NCBI GenBank assembly: GCA_014860585.1
Contig: JACZJL010000090.1
Location: forward strand, 1 to 36,601
Direction of reading: 5' to 3'
From: Bacteroidales bacterium
Lineage (GTDB): Bacteria > Bacteroidota > Bacteroidia > Bacteroidales > 4484-276
DNA: 36,601 nt
Shown: positions 1 to 7,800 of the stretch, piece by piece
Layout: the number at the start of each line of letters is the position of its first letter
Position numbering within the stretch: position 1 is the first letter of the stretch
Translations under genes and position numbers: made by a program
The notes under the pieces: generated by a model
Seen by the model: the letters and a program-made list of their open reading frames with translations, nothing else
What the model was told of the DNA's origin: nothing
Database searches by the model: none

Positions 1-1334
1 CGCGCCCCTTTCATTTGTTGCATCATCTTCATCATTCCTTTGCCACCGTTGGTGGTCATCATGCGCATCATCCTGCGTGTATCGTCAAATTGTTTGATCA
101 GCCGGTTGACTTCCTGGATGTCTGTTCCACTTCCGGAAGCAATTCGTTTACGGCGACTGCCATTGATGATCTTTGGATTTCCGCGTTCACCAGGCGTCAT
201 CGAGTAAATAATTGCCTCGACATGTTTAAAGGAATCGTCGTCAAAATCCATATCCTTAATGGCCTTGCCCATGCCGGGGATCATACTCATCAAATCTTTC
301 ACATTGCCCATCTTTTTGATCTGTTTGATCTGAGAAAGGAAGTCGTTGAAATCAAATTGATCTTTAGCAATCTTTTTCTGCAACTTTCTGGCTTCCTCTT
401 CATCAAACTGTTCTTGTGCTTTCTCGACCAAAGAAACGATGTCGCCCATTCCCAGTATCCTGTCGGCCATTCGCTTGGGGTAAAAGACGTCGAGCGCTTC
501 GATTTTTTCACCGATACCGACAAATTTGATGGGTTTGCTTACAACAGCCCGGATGGTCAGGGCTGCACCACCACGTGTGTCACCATCCAGTTTTGTCAAA
601 ACAACACCGTCATAATTCAACCGATCATGAAATGTTTTAGCTGTGTTCACTGCATCCTGACCAGTCATGGCATCCACCACGAACAAAGTCTCCTGTGGTT
701 TCAGGATGTCCTTCACAGCCGCAATCTCGTTCATCATTTGCTCATCAATGGCCAGACGACCAGCGGTATCAACGATTACGACATTGTAGTTTTTCTCTTT
801 AGCATATGAAACTGAATTCCTGGCGATTTTTACAGGTTCTTTGCTCCCCTCTTCAGTATAAACCTCCACCCCAATATTTTGTCCAAGCACCTGTAACTGA
901 TTAATAGCAGCAGGGCGATAAACATCTCCGGCGACAAGCAGAGGCCGTCTCCCCTTTTTTTGCTTCAGATAATTGGCCAGTTTGGCAGAGAATGTGGTTT
1001 TACCTGAACCCTGGAGACCTGCAATAAGAATGACAGCGGGTTCACCTTTAATATTAAGGTCTGCATGCTCGCCACCCATTAGTTCGGTCAGGTTGTCGTG
1101 CACGATCTTAATCATCAGTTGACCGGGGGAAATTGCAGTAAGTACATTTTGGCCAAGGGCTTTTACTTTGACCTCATCAGTAAATTGCTTGGCAATTTTA
1201 TAGCTTACATCGGCATCAAGCAGCGCTTTACGCACCTCCTTAAGCGTTTCTGCAACATTGATCTCGGTAATCTGCCCCTGGCCTTTCAGAATTTTGAACG
1301 ATCGTTCTAATTTTTCGCTTAAACTTTCAAACAT
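1..1334 (-). CDS. ffh: Signal recognition particle protein Ffh (C-terminal end cut by window)
   Basis: SRP54-type GTPase that binds 4.5S RNA and signal sequences and delivers ribosomes to FtsY at the membrane. I translated the minus strand from the ATG at 1334. It begins MFESLSEKLERSFKILKGQG, the usual Ffh N-terminal helical bundle. A G1 P-loop GLQGSGKTTFSAKLA, then DVYRPAA, DTAGRL (G3) and TKLDGD (G4) follow. The last visible residues form the Met-rich M domain (MMRMMTTNGGKGMMKMMQQM), which binds RNA and signal peptide. About 444 codons are visible and the stop lies before base 1. A complete Ffh is near 440-460 residues, so little is missing. It is divergent from the giant gene at 1813 and has its own promoter-like element. 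Identification is secure. Confidence 0.97.
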   Translation of the reverse strand, partial: MFESLSEKLERSFKILKGQGQITEINVAETLKEVRKALLDADVSYKIAKQFTDEVKVKALGQNVLTAISPGQLMIKIVHDNLTELMGGEHADLNIKGEPAVILIAGLQGSGKTTFSAKLANYLKQKKGRRPLLVAGDVYRPAAINQLQVLGQNIGVEVYTEEGSKEPVKIARNSVSYAKEKNYNVVIVDTAGRLAIDEQMMNEIAAVKDILKPQETLFVVDAMTGQDAVNTAKTFHDRLNYDGVVLTKLDGDTRGGAALTIRAVVSKPIKFVGIGEKIEALDVFYPKRMADRILGMGDIVSLVEKAQEQFDEEEARKLQKKIAKDQFDFNDFLSQIKQIKKMGNVKDLMSMIPGMGKAIKDMDFDDDSFKHVEAIIYSMTPGERGNPKIINGSRRKRIASGSGTDIQEVNRLIKQFDDTRRMMRMMTTNGGKGMMKMMQQMKGA

Positions 1335-1378
1335 ATCTCTTGTCGAATGTTAATTCATTGTTAAATGTTAAAGATGCG

Positions 1379-1386
1379 CAAAAATA
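1379..1386 (-). promoter_or_regulatory. Bacteroidota -7 element for ffh
   Basis: On the minus strand this reads TATTTTTG, an exact match to the Bacteroidota sigma-ABfr -7 consensus TAnnTTTG. It would start transcription near 1372 and give ffh a leader of about 38 bases. I see no convincing -33 TTTG at the usual spacing. The rest of the 1335-1812 gap is AT-rich and holds only the promoter and leader of the divergent giant gene. Confidence 0.5.
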
Positions 1387-1719
1387 GGTCATTTTATCAA
1401 CATACTGGTTTACAATTTCCCTACCTGTGACGACGGAGAATATGGTATTAATAATTATTAAAAAGTACTCTATCCAATCAAAAAGCATTATCTTAGCGCC
1501 GAAAATCAATAGTGTAAGCATGGCTTAACATATTTACCAATAACATTTAATTGTCAATTCAATTTTAAAGAGTGATCGTTTTTGTGTTTTTTCAGGAGGG
1601 ATTTTCAATGCATTTGACCTGATTTTCAACCATGGTTGTTAATAAGTGGGTTAAAATTGTTAATAATTACAAAAAAAGTCATTTTTTTCAGTTTGAATAG
1701 GTCAATCTTAATTTTATTG

Positions 1720-1727
1720 TATATTTG
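1720..1727 (+). promoter_or_regulatory. Bacteroidota -7 element for giant gene A
   Basis: TATATTTG, an exact match to TAnnTTTG, lies 85 bases before the ATG at 1813. Transcription would start near 1734, giving an AT-rich leader of about 80 bases ending in a strong Shine-Dalgarno. The same octamer stands before giant gene C at 14174. A TTTG at 1692 could be the -33 box, but its 24-base spacing is longer than the usual 19-21. Confidence 0.55.
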
Positions 1728-1801
1728 TTCCGCTTTTTGCAAACGCTTTATTTTGCTAACAAATTAGTTTTAATCATTTTAATTATTCAAACCTTAAAAA
1801 A

Positions 1802-1807
1802 AGGAGG
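1802..1807 (+). promoter_or_regulatory. Strong Shine-Dalgarno of giant gene A
   Basis: AGGAGG within an A-rich run sits 5 bases before the ATG at 1813 and fixes that start. Most Bacteroidota genes lack such a site, and the other genes in this window except C show none. The sequence from here through the ATG is the same as at 14234-14249. Confidence 0.75.
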
Positions 1808-1812
1808 ATTAC

Positions 1813-4800
1813 ATGTTATCTAAAGTTTACAAGTTCAAATTCTTACTGGCGTTACTGCTGGTACCCTTTCTGGTATCGGCCGACCCGCCAGGGTGGGATA
1901 AAACAGAAACTCTGTTTACCCATGTATTGACGATTCCCGAGACAGTTACGGGCTTTCCGCTGGCTACCGGGGATTATGTTGGTGTTTTCTTTAATGATGG
2001 CGGTAATTTCGTTTGTGGTGGCTCAGTCCTTTACACAAGCGGTGTTGCCAATGCTTTTTCAGCTTTCGGGAATGACCCGATTACACCAGCTAAAGACGGT
2101 TTTGACCCCGGTGAGTCATTTTTATGGCGTATTAACCAAGGTGGCGTTGACTTTTGGGTTGATGCAGTGCTGACAGGTCCGGAAACTTTTACAGTTTTTG
2201 GCTTTTCAACTGTAGTTAGTCTCAATGGCCCAACGTTAGCAGTCAGTGCCAGTGCGAATCCCACATTATTGTGCGGTGCTGGTGGTGATGTTACCCTGAC
2301 CGGTGCTTTGATTTCCGGTGGTCCTGTAACTTCCTGGGATTGGTATGATAACGGAAACATGGTCGGTACTGGTGAAGTACTAACGTTATTTGTTGATGAG
2401 ACTACCAATTTCCGTCTCGAAGCTACCGACGGAGTCGAAGTAGCAGAAGCCTTTGTAACAGTAACTGTTGTTACCGTTGATGCAGGTGACGGCGCCGCAT
2501 ATTGCGACGACATTACCGAAATTTCACTCTCAGGAGCTTCTGCTTCTGATTACATTGCTCTTTCCTGGGAAACATCGGGAAATGGTATGTTTGATAACGC
2601 ATTTGCTCTCAATCCAATTTACTACCCAAGTGGTGATGATTTGTTGGCTGGTTCAGTGGTATTAACCCTAAATGTTACTACACTGGATTGTGGCTTACTC
2701 AGTGATGCCGTAGAATTTACATTCCAGGCTGGACCTTCTATTGACATACTTCCTGACCAGGACTATGTTTGCTATGGAGATAACTATGATTTCACAGGAA
2801 TGGTAGTTGCTGCTAATTATGACGAACTCCAATGGTTTACTACCAATGGTGCCGGAATATTTGAGCCAAACGAAGAAGTATTAGAACCTATTTATGTTCC
2901 TTCACCAACAATTGACTGGCCTCAGTTATGCATTGTTATTGGAGTTACTGCTTCCGCAATTGATCCATGTGAAGTATCCGCTGAAGACTATATGAATCTT
3001 TGCTTTGTAGCACCTCCAACAGCTTTTGCCGGAGACCCGTTATCACTTTGCGAAGACAATGCTGTAAGTTACACATTTGCTGATGCACTCGTAACTTTTG
3101 ATCCTAACTGGAGTCAGGAAATCCTTTGGGAAACTACCGGTGACGGTTCGTTTGATTTTAACAATATTCAAAATCCAACCTACACATTTGGTGCTGGTGA
3201 TCTTGCCGGAGGCCTAATTGAATTCACATTGACGGCCACTACCCCGGAAGCTTGTGCTCCTGCAGTATCCAATACATCAATTTTCATCCAATTGGAGCCA
3301 TCTATCAGTATTATTCCAGATGCTTACACAATTTGCGAGGGTGAAAATATGTACTTTGAAGGTTTGGTTGAAGCTTCCAATTATAGCCAGATTCAGTGGT
3401 TTACCACTAATGGAGGTGGAACTTTTGATGATGAAGAGCTGTTAGAACCTATTTACACACCAAGTCCGACGATTGATTATCCGCAGACATGTATTATAAT
3501 AGGTGTAGCTGCTGTTGCTATTGACCCATGTACTGTTTCTGATGAAGATTTCATGGATCTTTGCTTCCAAATGTTACCTGTGGTAGTTGCCGGAGAAGAT
3601 GCAACTGTTTGTTCACATGAACTTTACACAACAAATCCAACAGTTGAGAATAGCAATGGTCCATACATGTGGACAGTAGCACCTGCTGATGCCGGTGTAT
3701 TTGCCGATCCAACAGCATTGGTTACTACGTTTAATCCAAGCGCTGCTTACGAAGGACAATTCGTTGTATTGACCTTAACTGCAGGTCCAATTGGTCCGTG
3801 TGCTGAAGAAGGATCAGGTTCAATGAATTTGTACATTGAATATGCTCCTTATGTCAATGCAGGCCCGGATATGACGATTTGCTCAAACGAATCTGCTATC
3901 ATCGAAGGAGAATGCGCTCATGTTGCTTTCACCATGTGGGCAACAACGGGTGACGGATATTTTGTATGTCCTGATTTCTCCTGCGAGCAGGTTGAATATT
4001 TCCCCGGCCCGGGCGACCTTGCTGCCGGTTGCGTAACACTTGTGCTGATTGGTTATCCGCTCGATCCTTGTACAATGTTTGTACTTGACAAGATGAAACT
4101 TTGCTTTGACCCGGCTCCTGTTGCCAGTGCTGGTCCAGACCAAACCATTTGCGAAGGTGATGTGGCACAACTTGCCGGTACTGCTGAAAACATTTGTGGT
4201 ATTCAGTGGGTAACCTTAGATGGTACAGGTACTTTCGATGACGAAACCATCCTCAACCCTGTCTATACTCCATCCTTCCAGGATGTTATCTCAGGAACTG
4301 TTCATCTGACAATGATTGTTGCAGGTTGTGGTGCTTGCGATTATAGTCTTGAACCTACAATGGCGCTGACCATTCAAAGAACACCTGTTATTGAATTAGG
4401 CGATTATAGCTCAATTTGTCAGGATGGTTCCATTTTACTTGACCAGACAGTAGTAACAAACTACACTTCAGTTGAGTGGTCAACACTAGGTGATGGTACA
4501 TTTGATGATGCTACCTTACTTTTTGCTACCTATACTCCTGGCCCGAATGATATCCTTGCTGAAGGGGTTACACTTTGCCTCACAGCTGAACCAATCGGTC
4601 CTTGTACACTTCCTGTACAAGAGTGTGTCGAAATTGATATTCAACAACTGCCTACAATTAATATCATCCCTGATGCAGCAACTATTTGCTACGGAGATGA
4701 TTTTGATTTCACAGGTTTAGTTGAAGCTGGTAATTATTCTGCTTTGCAATGGTTTACTACCAATGGTGGTGGAATTTTTGATCCTAATGAAACTATTCTC

Positions 4801-7800
4801 GAGCCAACCTACATTCCAAGCCCGACCATCGACTGGCCACAGGTTTGTATTGTAATTGGTGTTGTTGCTTCTCCACTTGATCCATGTACTCTGTCTTCAG
4901 AGGATTTTATGGATCTTTGCTTCCAGATTCCTCCAACAGTTGATGCCGGTGACGATGCAACCATTTGCGAAGATGCCACCTATACATTAGCACCTGTTAT
5001 TGAAAATGGTGGTACTGTCCTTTGGGAAACCAATGGTGATGGAACATTTGATGATCCTACGCTTGCAAATGCGACTTACACACCAGGTGTTGATGATAAA
5101 GCCAATGGATCTGCAATTTTGACCATTACAGTGCAGGGTCTCTCAACTTGCGAACCTGTTGATGATTATCTAACATTATACTTCCAGTTGCTTCCTATAG
5201 CCAGTGCTGGTGGTGATCAGACTGTTTGTGAACAACTTTGCACACCGCCGTGGACAAACGGACCTGTTTACCTTGAAGGTGCTGTTGAAAATGCTTGTGG
5301 TTCATTTTGGTCAACTGCCGGTGATGGTACGTTTAACGATCCATCATTGCTGGATGCAGTTTATGTATTGGGTGATGGTGACATTGCTGCTGGTTCAGTA
5401 GTGTTGACACTTACAGCTATGCCTTGTGACCCATGTACAGTTGCTGATACCGACGAAATCACTGTTACTGTTCAGTACTTCCCGATTGCTGATGCCGGTC
5501 CTGACCAAACTATTTGCGAAGGTGCTGTTGCTCAACTTGACGGAGAAGCCGAATATGAAAGTGGAGTATTCTGGGATTATGCATTACAGGGCGAAGGTGA
5601 TGGTACTTTCAGCAACAAGCTGATCGAAGACCCAACCTATACACCAGGCCCGGGAGATATCGAATTAGGTTATGTAGAACTGATCATGGTTGCTTTCGCT
5701 ATCGATCCATGTAGTTATCCAGATGCAGATATTATGACCTTGTACATTACTAAACAACCTGTTGTATATGCTGGTGAAGATGCCACCATTTGCGAAGGTG
5801 AATCACACGAGTTGGCTGATGCTACTGCCGAGTATTATGTTACTGTTGAATGGACAGCAGATCCGGCAGACTTTGGTTCATTTGATGATCCAACGATTGT
5901 AAACCCGGTATTTACTCCGTTCCCAGGAAAAACAGGTTTCGTAACCCTTACACTGGAAGCGTTTGACGGACCAGAATGTGCCGGAGGTGTTTACACTGAC
6001 AGCAAATCACTCTTTGTAAATGATGAGCCAAAGATCAGCTTCGGTTTCAATGGTATTGAAGCTGGCTGGAATGCAAACTTCGAATATTGCTTCGGTACTG
6101 AAGTAGGCGTAACATTGTTTGCTTATTACGGAGGTACTGCACCTTATGAAGTTACTTATACAATTAATGGAGGTACACCTGTTACAGTTGGTGGTCTCTT
6201 TGTTGGAGATTACATTGCTGCACCTCAGGTTTATGCTCCCGGCGTTTACAATCTTGTTGTCACCAGTATTACTGATGCCAACGATTGCGAAGCCGGAGCT
6301 GCATTCCTTGCATTATGCACTGCCACAATCACTGTTTGGGAAGAAGTTACTTTGGAATGCCCGGACGATGTTCTCGTAGGCAACGATCCTGGTTTATGTG
6401 GTGCTGAAGTTGCATTTGAAGCTACAGTTGCCGGAGAACCTGAACCAATCACTGTAGTCTACTCAGTAGCCGGTATGCCCATTTCTTCACCATATTTCTT
6501 TGAAGTAGGGACTACAACAGTTGATGTCTTGGTTGAAAACATTTGTGCAGCAATCACCTGCAGCTTTACAGTAACTGTTGAAGATACTGAAGGTCCTGCT
6601 ATTGATTGTGTTGCTGATCAGGATAAATTTACTGATCCGGGTGAATGTTTCTACACAGTAGTTGGTACTGAGTTCGATGCTGTTGTCACCGATAATTGCA
6701 TCGGATCAATCGAGGTTTCAAACGACTTCAATGGCCTTGAAACACTCGCTGGCGCTGCATTCCCAACTGGAGTTACTGAAGTGATCTGGACTGCTGAAGA
6801 CATTGCCGGAAACGTAGCAACTTGTGGTTTCACTGTTACTGTTACTGATAGCGAATTGCCAACAATCACATGTCCTGCTGATATTAACCAAACTGCAGAC
6901 GCAGGTTTATGTGGAGCTTATATCCAGGATCTTGGCACACCTGTAACAGATGACAACTGTGGTGTGGAAGAAGTCTATAATAATGGTACAGGATTCTATC
7001 CTGTGGGAACAACCATCGTAACCTGGACAGTTGTTGATGTTAATGGCAATGAGGCCACTTGTGACCAAATGATCACAGTTACCGACGATGAACTGCCAAC
7101 TATCGAATGCCCTGCTGATATTGAAGTTACAGCAGATGCAGGTGAATGTTTTGCAACTAATGTGGACCTTGGTATGCCAATGGTAAGTGATAATTGTGGT
7201 ACAGTTACACCAACCAACAATGCACCGCTTGAGTTCCCTGTTGGCACAACTACTGTTACCTGGACTGTCTTTGACGTGAATGGTAATTCAGCAACTTGCG
7301 ATCAATTAGTGGTGGTAACTGACGACGAATTGCCAACCATTGTATGTCCTGCAGATATCATGCAGACTGCTGATGCCGGTGAATGCTTTGCAACTGTAGA
7401 TCTTGGCACACCTGTAACTGATGATAATTGTGGTGTAGCCAGTGTTACCAATGACGCTCCTGCTACCTTCCCGGTTGGTGTTACCACTGTTACCTGGATG
7501 GTAGTTGATGTGAATGGTAATGAAGCTACATGTGAGCAGGTGGTTACTGTAACTGATGATGAACTGCCGACTATTGTTTGCCCGGCTGACATCGCACAGA
7601 CAGCTGATGCTGGTGTATGCTATGCTATTATTACCGATTTAGGATTACCGGTAGTTGATGATAACTGTGGAGTTGAAGAGTATTATAATGATGCTCCTCT
7701 TAACAATGAATATCCTGTTGGATCAACCATTGTAACCTGGACCGTAATTGATATTCATGGTAACGAGGCCACTTGTGAACAGGAAGTTGTCGTAACTGAC

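Noticed and set aside
15-809. Plus-strand ORF of 264 codons
   Set aside because: It is antisense to ffh, whose minus-strand translation carries all SRP54 GTPase motifs.
1327-1521. Minus-strand ORF of 64 codons upstream of ffh
   Set aside because: AT-rich, overlaps the ffh start and its promoter element, and its translation resembles nothing.
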